Source: Pseudomonadota bacterium | GTDB taxonomy: Bacteria > Desulfobacterota > Binatia > UBA9968 | NCBI GenBank assembly: GCA_021324155.1 | Contig: JAJPJQ010000027.1 | Coordinates: 21,885 to 85,884 of the forward strand | Direction: 5' to 3' | DNA: 64,000 nt | In this document: one piece after another, positions 33,063 through 41,144 of the stretch | Layout of the letters: the number at the start of each line of letters is the position of its first letter | Position numbering within the stretch: the first letter of the stretch is position 1 | The notes under the pieces: model-generated | What the model was told of the DNA's origin: nothing | What the model saw: the letters and a program-made list of their open reading frames with translations, nothing else | The model's database searches: none | Translations under genes and position numbers: made by a program

Positions 33063-34175
33063 GTGTATATCGACGGCGACACACATTACTGGCCGGTTCG
33101 CTTTATCGACCGTGTCTCGCATCCGGGGCGCGGCCATGTCGAGATCAAAGAAGACAATGGCAAGTACATCCGCTTCGGTGAGCGGGTGGCGGGGAAAGTG
33201 GCGACCTACTATCGCGACGGCAACGTCGTGCACTCGTTCAAGGAAGGGCGCTGGAACCTGGATATCCGCCGCGAGTACATGAAGAAGGACGGCTTCGACT
33301 GCCAGGTGCTCATCCCGGACAACCGCCAGCTGATTTACGAGCTCGATCCCGAGCTCGGGCGGCAGCTCGCGCGTGCGTACAATGATACCGTGGCCGAGGA
33401 CATCAAAGGACAGGATGAGTTCATCGGCGTCGCCTGGGTTTATCTGCCCGACGTCAAAGAGGCCGTGCGCGAAATCAGAAGGTCGGTCGAGGAGCTGGGA
33501 TTAAAAGCCGTCAAGCTCTCCGGCGGCTATCAGAACGGCGATCTGGATTCCGAGGTGCTATGGCCGTTTTACGAAGAGGTCGCGCGCCTGGATATCCCGA
33601 TCCTCGTTCATCCGGGCGCACGCGTTTACGAGCACCAGCACAGCCATCCGTGGCTCATAGGCAGCGAGCGCTACGAAGGCTTCCCGCTTTTTCCCACAGC
33701 GCTGGGCTTTCCGTTGACCTACATGGTTACCGCCTCGCGCCTCATATTCAGCGGCGTGCTCGACCGCTTCCCGTCGCTGCGCTTCGCCTTCTTCGAAGGC
33801 GGTATCGGCTGGGTGCCGTGGCTCATGGCGACGCTCGATCATCACATGCCGTCGGAGGCGCCGGTCTCGACGGCGGTGGCGCAGTTCTTCAAAGGCGAAA
33901 GCAAGCTCCAGAAAATGCCCAGCGAATACTTCCGTCATTTCTACATCGCCGCCGTCGCCTGGGAGACGTACCTGCCGGAGATCGTCAAAGTGTGGCCCGA
34001 TCACAACATCATTATCGGCAGCGATTTCGACCACGGCGACGCGATCTCGACCTGGCCGAACACCGTGCGGCCGATCAAGGCGATGACGAATCTGTCCGAG
34101 GAAGAGAAGGAAAATATTCTCGGCCGGAACATGATGCGGCTGTTCAAGATGAACGGCGCGGCAGCGCACGTCTGA
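33063..34175 (+). CDS. Amidohydrolase-family protein (ACMSD/resorcylate-decarboxylase type)
   Basis: A 370-residue TIM-barrel metal-dependent hydrolase of the amidohydrolase_2 group. This group contains 2-amino-3-carboxymuconate-semialdehyde and gamma-resorcylate decarboxylases and some hydrolases. Visible metal-site candidates are D-x-H in IDGDTHYWP (~3-9), His in IPILVHPGARV (~182), and D in IIGSDFDHGD (~321). The single His after DGDT (HYW, not HxH) fits the decarboxylase-like branch with one bridging acidic residue. GTG start with AAAAGGAGAGC in front. It is followed by a UbiD decarboxylase, hinting at an aromatic-acid decarboxylation locus. Confidence 0.88.
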   Translation: MYIDGDTHYWPVRFIDRVSHPGRGHVEIKEDNGKYIRFGERVAGKVATYYRDGNVVHSFKEGRWNLDIRREYMKKDGFDCQVLIPDNRQLIYELDPELGRQLARAYNDTVAEDIKGQDEFIGVAWVYLPDVKEAVREIRRSVEELGLKAVKLSGGYQNGDLDSEVLWPFYEEVARLDIPILVHPGARVYEHQHSHPWLIGSERYEGFPLFPTALGFPLTYMVTASRLIFSGVLDRFPSLRFAFFEGGIGWVPWLMATLDHHMPSEAPVSTAVAQFFKGESKLQKMPSEYFRHFYIAAVAWETYLPEIVKVWPDHNIIIGSDFDHGDAISTWPNTVRPIKAMTNLSEEEKENILGRNMMRLFKMNGAAAHV

Positions 34176-34205
34176 TCTCGCGCGCGATTAGTCATGCCTT
34201 CATTA

Positions 34206-34234
34206 GTAGGGGCGGGTTTGAGACCTGCCCCTAC
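34206..34234. repeat. Palindromic GTAGGGGCGGGT hairpin repeat
   Basis: GTAGGGGCGGGT (34206-34217), 5-base loop, ACCTGCCCCTAC (34223-34234), one mismatch in a 12-bp stem. Hairpins of the form GTAGGGGCGGGTTT...CCCGCCCCTAC are, from memory, scattered in many uncultivated genomes as non-coding palindromic repeats. It lies 30 bases after the amidohydrolase stop and could also end that transcript. Confidence 0.55.
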
Positions 34235-34243
34235 GTCGTTTGA

Positions 34244-34286
34244 TTGACAACGCCGCGAACGCGGATGTAGTTAATAATTTACATCC
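34244..34286 (+). promoter_or_regulatory. Consensus -35 box with an overlapping GGATGTA/TACATCC operator-like repeat, upstream of ubiD
   Basis: A perfect TTGACA is at 34244-34249. An AT-rich -10 region (TAGTTAATAAT) begins 18 bases later, with no good TATAAT match. Across that region lies a perfect 7-bp inverted repeat, GGATGTA (34263-34269) and TACATCC (34280-34286), spacer 10. This is the right place for a repressor or activator site controlling the UbiD gene at 34308. Confidence 0.4.
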
Positions 34287-34307
34287 AAAGCTTGGAGAAA
34301 GAGCTGT

Positions 34308-35756
34308 ATGCCTAAAAGTTTACGCACATTCCTGGAGGATTGCCGCCGGGAGATTCCGAACGAGGTCGTCCACGTCGGCAAGGAAGTTGACCCGGCGCAC
34401 TACGACGTTACCGCGATCATTAAGCATCTCGGCGCGCAGAAGAAATTCCCCATTCTCGTCTTCGACAAGCCGCTCAATCTGCACGGCAAGCCGAGCAACG
34501 ATTTCAAGCTCGTGATGAACTGCGAGATCTCGCAGCGCAAGACGCAAATCGCCCTCGGCGTCCCGAAAGAGACTACACGGGCGCAGATGGCCGAGGTCTG
34601 CCTCGAGCGTGAGGAGCAGCGCGTCCCGCCGACGATCGTCGATAAGAAGCACGCGCCGGTGAAGGAGGTCGTCAAGGCGGGTAAAGACGTCGACCTGTTC
34701 GAGCTGCCGATCATGCGCCATCATTACATGGACGGCGGACCCTACATCGTGCTTTCCACGATCACCAAAGACCGCAAGTCGGGCACTTACAACGTCTCGT
34801 ATCACCGGATGGAGGTGAAAGGGAAAAATACCACGGCGCTCTACGCCTCGCCGCGCCATCTGTGGAAGATCTACAAAGATTACGAGGCGAACAAGATGGA
34901 GACGCCGGTTGCGACCGTGCTCGGGCACCATCCCGCGTATCACATGGGCGCCTGCTATACGGGCGGATTCGACGTCAGCGAATACGAAGTGATCGGCGGC
35001 TACCTGCAGGAGCCGCTGCGGCTGACAGCTTCAGAAACGTACGGCGACGATCTGCTGATTCCCGCCGACGCCGAGATCGTGATCGAGGGCGCGCTGCTGC
35101 CCAGCAAGCGCGTCGTCGAGGGTCCATTCGGCGAGGCGCCGGGCTACCTCGGCCCACAGCGCTATACAACGTGCGTCGAATATCAGGTACGCGCGATCAA
35201 TTACCGGAAAGGCGGAATGTACCAGTCGGTGATCACCCCGGAAGGAGACAAGCCGTGGATGGACTTGCCCCGCGAAGGAGCGTATCTCCGTCGCTGCCGC
35301 GAGGCAGTGCCGGGCGTCACTGCGGTCTGCAAGTTCGGCCGCCACGCGCAGTACAATATTTTCATCGCGATGAAGAAGATGTCGGAAGGCGACCCCGGCC
35401 GCGCCGCCGCCGCGGCGCTCACGTTCGACCACGCGAAGAACGTCTTCGTCTTCGACGACGACATCGACGTCTACGATCCGACCGATATCCTGTGGGCGCT
35501 CGCGACGCGCGTACAGCCGCATGCGCAAGTCTCGATCCTTCAGCCGCTTTTCCGCGGGAATTTTCTCGATCCGTCCCTGATGGACGAGATCAAAACTTCG
35601 GGCATGATCATCGACGCGACGCGGCCGCTCGACCGGCCGTTCTCCCCGGTCTCGAAGTGCCCGGACGACGCGATGGCGCGCGTCAAGCTCGAGGACTACA
35701 TCCCCGGCGAGGTGTTGCAGCACATCCCGACCGATCGGACGACATACTGGGCCTAA
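34308..35756 (+). CDS. UbiD-family prenyl-FMN-dependent decarboxylase
   Basis: 482 residues. UbiD enzymes use prenylated FMN to (de)carboxylate aromatic or alpha,beta-unsaturated acids. The text DRKSGTYNVSYHRMEVKGKN with later SPRHLWKIYKDYE carries the cofactor-side Arg/His residues. The catalytic E...E pair is in EGPFGEAPGYLG (~273-278), equivalent to E277/E282 of AnFdc1. Ribosome-binding site TGGAGAAAG. No ubiX prenyltransferase gene is in the window, so the cofactor must come from elsewhere. It is preceded by its own likely promoter/operator and followed by a 48-residue zinc ribbon and a molybdenum hydroxylase subunit. Ligand acid unknown. Confidence 0.93.
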   Translation: MPKSLRTFLEDCRREIPNEVVHVGKEVDPAHYDVTAIIKHLGAQKKFPILVFDKPLNLHGKPSNDFKLVMNCEISQRKTQIALGVPKETTRAQMAEVCLEREEQRVPPTIVDKKHAPVKEVVKAGKDVDLFELPIMRHHYMDGGPYIVLSTITKDRKSGTYNVSYHRMEVKGKNTTALYASPRHLWKIYKDYEANKMETPVATVLGHHPAYHMGACYTGGFDVSEYEVIGGYLQEPLRLTASETYGDDLLIPADAEIVIEGALLPSKRVVEGPFGEAPGYLGPQRYTTCVEYQVRAINYRKGGMYQSVITPEGDKPWMDLPREGAYLRRCREAVPGVTAVCKFGRHAQYNIFIAMKKMSEGDPGRAAAAALTFDHAKNVFVFDDDIDVYDPTDILWALATRVQPHAQVSILQPLFRGNFLDPSLMDEIKTSGMIIDATRPLDRPFSPVSKCPDDAMARVKLEDYIPGEVLQHIPTDRTTYWA

Positions 35757-35760
35757 AAAT

Positions 35761-35804
35761 AATTTTGAATTTTGAATGAGGAATTTAATTCAAAATTCAA
35801 AATT
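35761..35804. repeat. Perfect 17-bp inverted repeat built from TTTTGAA words
   Basis: AATTTTGAATTTTGAAT (35761-35777), 10-base loop, ATTCAAAATTCAAAATT (35788-35804). The arms themselves contain a direct repeat of TTTTGAA. It starts five bases after the UbiD stop and may end or stabilise its message. It is strongly AT-rich against the surroundings. Confidence 0.65.
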
Positions 35805-35827
35805 TAACATTCAACATTGGAGTTGAG

Positions 35828-35974
35828 ATGGGGCAAACGATCGAAATCACCTGTCCGAAATGTCAGAAAACTTTTGTCGCCAACCCGCATATGATCGGCT
35901 CGGGAATGAATTTCCACTGTCCGTTTTGCGATACGTACTTTGCGGAGAAGGAAAGTCCGAAAATACGAAAATAG
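35828..35974 (+). CDS. 48-residue zinc-ribbon protein
   Basis: A short gene with two perfect knuckles: CPKC (9-12) in EITCPKCQKTFVAN and CPFC (31-34) in FHCPFCDTYFAE. The basic tail is SPKIRK. The pattern is a MJ0042/FYDLN-like zinc ribbon that binds one zinc. TGGAG lies seven to eight bases before the ATG, a proper ribosome-binding site. It sits alone between ubiD and the second molybdenum hydroxylase subunit, in the same direction, so it could be an accessory of either. Function unknown. Confidence 0.75.
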   Translation: MGQTIEITCPKCQKTFVANPHMIGSGMNFHCPFCDTYFAEKESPKIRK

Positions 35975-35982
35975 CTGGGAAG

Positions 35983-36029
35983 GATCAGCTTTCAGCATTC
36001 AGCTAAGGCGGTTTAGCTGACAGCTGATC
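35983..36029. repeat. Nested inverted repeats of CAGCT words before the CoxL-type gene
   Basis: Outer arms GATCAGCT (35983-35990) and AGCTGATC (36022-36029); inner arms TCAGCTAA (35999-36006) and TTAGCTGA (36013-36020). The tract continues with CGCTGACAGCTAACG. It fills most of the 88-base gap and can form a stem-loop. It could be a terminator/attenuator or non-coding repeat DNA. Confidence 0.55.
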
Positions 36030-36062
36030 GCTGACAGCTAACGTTCGCCAGAGCCGACCAAC

Positions 36063-38381
36063 GTGGAAAGAAAGAAGACAGTCGCAAAACGCAGCTCTCT
36101 GAAGATCGCCGGCAGCTCGGTGCCGCGCGTGGACGGCGCGGAAAAGGTCACCGGCGCGGCGGTATATACCGGCGACGTCGATCTGCCCGGCATGGGCTAC
36201 GCCAAAATTCTACGCAGTCCGCTGCCGCACGCTAAAATCGTCAACATCGACGCGAAAAAGGCGGAGAAGCTTCCCGGCGTGTATGCTACGCTGACGCGCG
36301 ACGACTTTTCCGGACTCAACGCGCGCTACGGCGCGATCTACAAAGACCAGTCGATCGTCGCCGCGGACAAAGTGCGTTACGCGGGCGATCCGGTCGCCGC
36401 CGTCCTCGCGGCGGACGAAATGATCGCCGAAGAGGCGCTGAGCCTCATCGACGTCGAATACGAAGAGCTGCCGGCGCTGACGGAAATCGAAGAGGCGCTC
36501 GCCGAAGGCGCTCCCCTCGTGCACGACCAATGGTTCGGCAAGGCCGAGCTCCGCGGCTCGAGCTACGGCGCGCCGGACCGCTTCAAGGGCACCAACGTCT
36601 GCTCGCATTTCGGCTACGCGCGCGGCGACGTCGGAAAAGCGTTTAACAACGCCACGCACGTCTTCGAAGATACGTTCCGCTTTCCCAAGGTGCAGCATTA
36701 TTCGCTGGAGCCGCACGTCATGCTCGCGCACTACGAGCAGGGGCATCTCACGGTGTGGAGCGCCTGCCAGGATCCGTTCGGACTGCGCGACCACTTGGCA
36801 TCGATCTTCAATCTGCCGCTCAGCCGCGTGCGCATCATTGTGCCGTACGTCGGCGGCGGGTACGGCGGGAAGCTTTACGTGAAGGCGGAGCCGATCGCTG
36901 CGGCGCTGTCGTGGAAGGCGCGCCGGCCGGCGAAGCTCGTGATGGGCGTGGGCGAAAGCTTCAAGACCGTCACGCGGCATCCCGCGCGCATCCGAATCAA
37001 GAGCGCCGTCGCTAAAGACGGCCGCCTGCTCGCGCGCGAGTGCGAGATTTACATGAACACCGGCGCCTACGCCGACGCCGGGCCGCGCGTGACGCAGAAA
37101 GCCGGCTATCGCGCGCTCGGGCCGTACCGGATTCCGGATGCGAAGATCGACGCGTACTGCGTCTATACGAACACCGTCCCTGCAGGCGCGTTTCGCGGCT
37201 TCGGCGCAGTGCAGGTCGCGTGGGCGTACGAATCGCACACGGATCTGATTGCCGAGCGGCTCGGCATGGACCCGGTCGAGTTCCGGCTTAAAAATATTCT
37301 CAAGAAGGGCGAGGAGTATACGCCCGGCGATACGCCGGTCGACTGCGATCTGAAAGAAGGGTTGCTGAAGGTCGCCGGCGCGCTCGACTGGAAAGCGAAA
37401 CCGAAGCCGAGCGTCGGAAAAGGCGTCAGCGTCTGCCTCAAGGACGCGGGCGGCACTTTCAAAATCGCCGGCGCTACGGTGAAGATGTCGTCCGACGGCA
37501 GCGTCGTGCTTTTGACCGGCACGGTCGAGGTCGGCCAAGGTTCGAAGACCGCGCTGTCGCAGGTCGTCGCCGAGGTGCTCGGGCTCCCGCTTGAACGCGT
37601 TTTCGTCGCGCAGCTCGACACCGACACAACGCCATACGACGTATCGACAAGCGCCAGCAGCTCGATGACGGTCATGGGACTCGCCGTAAAGCGCGCCGCC
37701 GAAGACGCGAAAAAACAATTGCTCGACGCGGCGGCGCAAGTATTAGGCTGCAACGCGAGCGAGCTGAAGCTCGCCGATGGCAAAGTGGTCGGGAAGCGCG
37801 GTAAGGATCTTTCCTACGGCGGCGTCATTACCGAATTTTTCGGTAGCAAGGCGGGCGAGATCATCGGCCGCGGCGTCTATCGCGATCTAAGGACGAAGAA
37901 GGCGGCGCTCGGCGCGACCACGACGTTCTGGGAAGTCGGCTGGGGCGGCGCCGAAGTCGAGGTCGACTCCGACACGGGTAAAATTCGGCTAAAAAAATAC
38001 GTCTCCGTCGCCGATGTCGGCAAGGCGATCCATCCGATTCAATGCGAAGGACAGGACGAGGGCGGCGTCCTCTTCGGCCTCGGCCATACGCTTTTCGAGC
38101 AGATGGTCTATGAAGACGGGCAGCTGCTGAATCCAAACCTGGTCGATTACCGCGTGCCGAATTTCGGCGACCTGCCGGAGGAGTTCTCTTCTTTCCTGAT
38201 CGAGAACGCGAACGGACCGGGGCCGTTCGGCGCCAAGGGCATGGGCGAGGGCGGGCTTCTGCCGGTCGCCTCGGCGATCGCGAATGCGATCGCGCGCGCC
38301 GTCGGAGTGCGCTTTTACGAGCTGCCGATCACTCCGGAGAAGCTCTGGCGCTCGCTGGAATCGGCGAAAAAGCCGCGCTAA
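36063..38381 (+). CDS. Second xanthine-dehydrogenase/CoxL-type molybdopterin-binding subunit
   Basis: A 772-residue molybdenum hydroxylase catalytic subunit, paralogous to the one at 3589. It opens with ERKKTVAKRSSLKIAGSSVP, then RVDGAEKVTGAAVYTGDVDL. Motifs: VGGGYGGK (~261-268), GAFRGFGAVQ (~376-385), VEVGQGSKT (~488) and GMGEGG (~726-731, catalytic Glu). It shares IPNVRTDAYTVYTNTVPAG-type text with the first copy (here DAYCVYTNTVPAG). GTG start without a clear ribosome-binding site. No FAD or iron-sulfur partner adjoins it. The end overlaps the convergent AI-2E-family gene by four bases. Confidence 0.92.
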   Translation: MERKKTVAKRSSLKIAGSSVPRVDGAEKVTGAAVYTGDVDLPGMGYAKILRSPLPHAKIVNIDAKKAEKLPGVYATLTRDDFSGLNARYGAIYKDQSIVAADKVRYAGDPVAAVLAADEMIAEEALSLIDVEYEELPALTEIEEALAEGAPLVHDQWFGKAELRGSSYGAPDRFKGTNVCSHFGYARGDVGKAFNNATHVFEDTFRFPKVQHYSLEPHVMLAHYEQGHLTVWSACQDPFGLRDHLASIFNLPLSRVRIIVPYVGGGYGGKLYVKAEPIAAALSWKARRPAKLVMGVGESFKTVTRHPARIRIKSAVAKDGRLLARECEIYMNTGAYADAGPRVTQKAGYRALGPYRIPDAKIDAYCVYTNTVPAGAFRGFGAVQVAWAYESHTDLIAERLGMDPVEFRLKNILKKGEEYTPGDTPVDCDLKEGLLKVAGALDWKAKPKPSVGKGVSVCLKDAGGTFKIAGATVKMSSDGSVVLLTGTVEVGQGSKTALSQVVAEVLGLPLERVFVAQLDTDTTPYDVSTSASSSMTVMGLAVKRAAEDAKKQLLDAAAQVLGCNASELKLADGKVVGKRGKDLSYGGVITEFFGSKAGEIIGRGVYRDLRTKKAALGATTTFWEVGWGGAEVEVDSDTGKIRLKKYVSVADVGKAIHPIQCEGQDEGGVLFGLGHTLFEQMVYEDGQLLNPNLVDYRVPNFGDLPEEFSSFLIENANGPGPFGAKGMGEGGLLPVASAIANAIARAVGVRFYELPITPEKLWRSLESAKKPR

Positions 38382-40246
38382 GTTTTCGCGGCGTTTTGCT
38401 TCGCATCCCGATTCCGCGGGCCGGCGACCGATTTATCCGGCGATTCACAGAAATCGAGAATCGCTTTCCGCGCTTCCATGAGAGTCGTAACGACCTGATC
38501 CGCTCCGGCGGCGAGCAAAAGCTTTCGCTGTTCTTCGATCTCGTTGAACTCGTTGGTCAGTCCCCACCGGCCGACGAGGATTCGAGCCTTGGTCGCGCGC
38601 GCGCGGAGTTTCTTGGCGAGGTGGCGTGCCCTGGCGATGCCGCCGGGAGCGACGCTGCCGATACAAATCAAAACCGGCTTTTTCTCCGCTTCGATCCGCT
38701 CAAGATTGAGCGCACCAGGCCGTGGCTCAATATGCAGGGCGCAATGCTCGGCTTCGAGCAGACGCTGGAGCATGCGGAGAGCGAGCGCGTCGTTTTCGTC
38801 CTGCGCGGGACAGGCCCAAACGTCGGCCTTATTAAAAATGACTGTTCGCACATTGCGTGACTCCTCCGCGTCGCCGCCGTGACCGTTTTTTCCGTTAAGA
38901 TGCTCGACATCAATCTCCTGGACGATATCGTCGGTCGCTTGGCGCAAGAACAATTCATCTTCCTGGGTCAGCTTGCCGCGGCGGTAATCAAATTTCGCCT
39001 GATACAGGGCCGGAAGCAGAATCTGATCGTAGACCTGCTCCGGTGCATGCTCGTTTTCCAGATAGTTCTCCACGATCTCGACGGCTTCGTCGTAATCCGA
39101 GGCGAGAAGGCGCTGGTAGTAGGTGGTCTCGGTTCGCATCACCGGCTCGTCACTCATGAGCACGACGAGGAAGTTGAGCTGCGGAATATATTTTCCGAGT
39201 ACGACGAGGCAGACCGTCATCGGAGTCGCCATGATCATGCCCACCGGCCCCCAGATCAACGCCCAAAACGCGATAGCGATCAGTAGCGCGACCTGCGAGA
39301 TGCCAGCGCTGTGCCCATAGAGCAGCGGCTCTAGGATCATCGCGACAGTGAACTCGAGTACGAGAAAGAGACCGACGACGACGAGCGGCCAGAGCCATCC
39401 GGGAAAGATGGCCCAGGCGAGCGCGCTGGGCAGTACGAGACCGATCCACACGCCGGCATAAGGAATGAAACGCAGGAAGCCGGCGAAGAGCCCCCACATC
39501 AACGCATAGGGCAACCCGACGAAATAGAGGCTCAAGCCGACGGCGATCCCATAACTGCCGTTGATGACCGACTGCATGATAAGGTAACGGCTGATACGTC
39601 GCGCCACCTCTTCGAGCGCCTTCGTGGTAATGTTCATCCGCCCGAAGCCGAAAAGCCGTATCAGACGGTTTCGCAGCTCGACGCGGTCGACCAACATGAA
39701 GATCACCAGGATGACGACGAGGCCGGCGCTGCCCAGGAGTTCGATCGCGCTAGCCGCGCCGAGCGGCAGCGACCACGGCGGCGCTGCGGGTTGCGGCGCG
39801 GGCGGCCTCGGAGTAGTTTTGCCGCCGTCCTCTTTGTCGATCTGCTTCTTAACTTCTTCGACCGTTTGCTGAACTTTGCCAATGGGGCCGCCTTTGCCGA
39901 AGCGTTTCAAGTCTGCGATCTTCTCGACAATATTCCCTCTGTATTGCGGTAATTCGTTGGCGAACGAGACGACTTGGCGAACTGTCATCCAGCCGAACGA
40001 GCCGATAAGCGCAACCGCGAGGAGAACGACGAGGATGACCGCCGGAACGCGCGGCAACCGCAGCTTTTGCAGGCCGTCGACGATCGGGCTCAGCAGGAAG
40101 GTAAGGAGAACGGATAGCGCGATGGGAATGAGGACGGGACTTGCCCAATAGAGGGATGCTATGATGATGCCTGCGCTGACGAGCACGGCCCAGCCGGGAG
40201 GGGTCTTTTCGCGGAGAGCCGCAGTTCCTGCCGCCGCATCCACCAT
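38378..40246 (-). CDS. AI-2E-family membrane protein with a C-terminal cobalamin-binding-like soluble domain
   Basis: 622 residues. The N-terminal ~370 residues are a polytopic AI-2E (PerM-like) unit: two helices, a soluble loop with a Pro-rich insert (TTPRPPAPQPAAPPW) and six or so further helices with GLFAGFLRFIPYAGVWIG and GHSAGISQVALLIAIAFWA. An extra ~240-residue cytoplasmic tail follows. Its last part (VWACPAQDENDALALRMLQR, LICIGSVAPGG, ILVGRWGL, LLAAGADQVVTTLMEAR) looks like a Rossmann-type B12-binding-like domain but has no DxHxxG motif. I start at ATG 40246; TTG at 40261 is possible. The family exports varied small molecules; AI-2 export should not be assumed. Confidence 0.85.
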   Translation of the reverse strand: MVDAAAGTAALREKTPPGWAVLVSAGIIIASLYWASPVLIPIALSVLLTFLLSPIVDGLQKLRLPRVPAVILVVLLAVALIGSFGWMTVRQVVSFANELPQYRGNIVEKIADLKRFGKGGPIGKVQQTVEEVKKQIDKEDGGKTTPRPPAPQPAAPPWSLPLGAASAIELLGSAGLVVILVIFMLVDRVELRNRLIRLFGFGRMNITTKALEEVARRISRYLIMQSVINGSYGIAVGLSLYFVGLPYALMWGLFAGFLRFIPYAGVWIGLVLPSALAWAIFPGWLWPLVVVGLFLVLEFTVAMILEPLLYGHSAGISQVALLIAIAFWALIWGPVGMIMATPMTVCLVVLGKYIPQLNFLVVLMSDEPVMRTETTYYQRLLASDYDEAVEIVENYLENEHAPEQVYDQILLPALYQAKFDYRRGKLTQEDELFLRQATDDIVQEIDVEHLNGKNGHGGDAEESRNVRTVIFNKADVWACPAQDENDALALRMLQRLLEAEHCALHIEPRPGALNLERIEAEKKPVLICIGSVAPGGIARARHLAKKLRARATKARILVGRWGLTNEFNEIEEQRKLLLAAGADQVVTTLMEARKAILDFCESPDKSVAGPRNRDAKQNAAKT

Positions 40247-40334
40247 GGTCCATTCAAGCAAATGAGCGGGCTTGGGGCAATAACGTGGGTTATGGTATCT
40301 TTCGGCCCGGCTGCTTCTTGCCTAAAATAGACTA

Positions 40335-41144
40335 ATGGCCGAGATGATCGAACAAGGCGCGCTGGCTCTACCGCAGCGGCGGGGCATCCGCTTCGGTGTA
40401 TTGCTCGAGCGTCTGTCGCTCGTCGCCGGGCTGGTTACGATTTGGTGGCTTCTGTCGTTCTCCGCGCCGCCATACGTGCTGCCTGGCCCGCAGCGCGTTT
40501 GGAGCGCCCTCAGCATCATCGCCGCACACGGTGACTTGTGGAGGAACCTCGGCATAACTTTCTGGCGCGTGGCCCTCGGTTTTGTGTTGGCAACTATCAT
40601 CGGGCTGCCATTCGGAATCGTTTTGGGCGCCAACCGACGGCTCGGCGAGTTCTTCGAGCCGGTGCTGCCGGTTCTCAACACCGTGTCTTCGGCGATCTGG
40701 GCGATCTTCGCGATCATCTGGTTTGGCATTTCCAACGCGACTACCATCTTCGTCGTCTTCATGACGGCGATGCCGCTTATCATCACGAATGTCTGGCAGG
40801 GGACGCGCGCGGTCAACGCCGACTTCATCGAGCTCGCGCGCGTCCTACGCATGCCGGACTGGAAGATCATGGCCAAGATCTATCTGCCGACGATCCTGCC
40901 GTATTTTTTTTCCGGCGCCCGGCTCGCGTTCGGTTTCGGTTGGCGCGTCTCTCTCGTAGCGGAGACGATCGGCTCGTCGAGCGGCGTCGGCTACCGGCTG
41001 CGCCAGGCGGCGGACCTCGTACGCACCGATCAGGTGTTTGCATGGACGCTCACGATGGTTGTTTTGATGGCCGCCCTCGAAATGGGCGTGCTGTCGCCGC
41101 TGGAGCGGCACCTGTTTCGTTGGAAAAAGGAAGCGGAAGCATGA
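40335..41144 (+). CDS. NitT/TauT-type ABC transporter permease
   Basis: A 269-residue inner-membrane permease (SsuC/TauC/ThiX-like) with six predicted helices. The cytoplasmic EAA loop, ADFIELARVLRMPDWKIMAKIYLPTILPYF, is typical. It begins MAEMIEQGALALPQRRGIRF. Its stop overlaps the start of the ATPase gene (ATGA, 41141-41144). It is the only permease of this family in the window, against fifteen binding-protein-like genes of the matching type. Confidence 0.93.
   Translation: MAEMIEQGALALPQRRGIRFGVLLERLSLVAGLVTIWWLLSFSAPPYVLPGPQRVWSALSIIAAHGDLWRNLGITFWRVALGFVLATIIGLPFGIVLGANRRLGEFFEPVLPVLNTVSSAIWAIFAIIWFGISNATTIFVVFMTAMPLIITNVWQGTRAVNADFIELARVLRMPDWKIMAKIYLPTILPYFFSGARLAFGFGWRVSLVAETIGSSSGVGYRLRQAADLVRTDQVFAWTLTMVVLMAALEMGVLSPLERHLFRWKKEAEA

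Noticed and set aside
36210..37739. Long minus-strand frame (509 codons) opposite the CoxL-type gene, and similar ones at 3568-4977 and 20500-22026
   Set aside because: These are antisense shadows of strongly supported genes in GC-rich DNA; they are Arg/His/Ala-rich with no domain.
38378..40246. Autoinducer-2 exporter role
   Set aside because: The AI-2E family is named after one member; there is no luxS or other quorum gene in the window to support the role.
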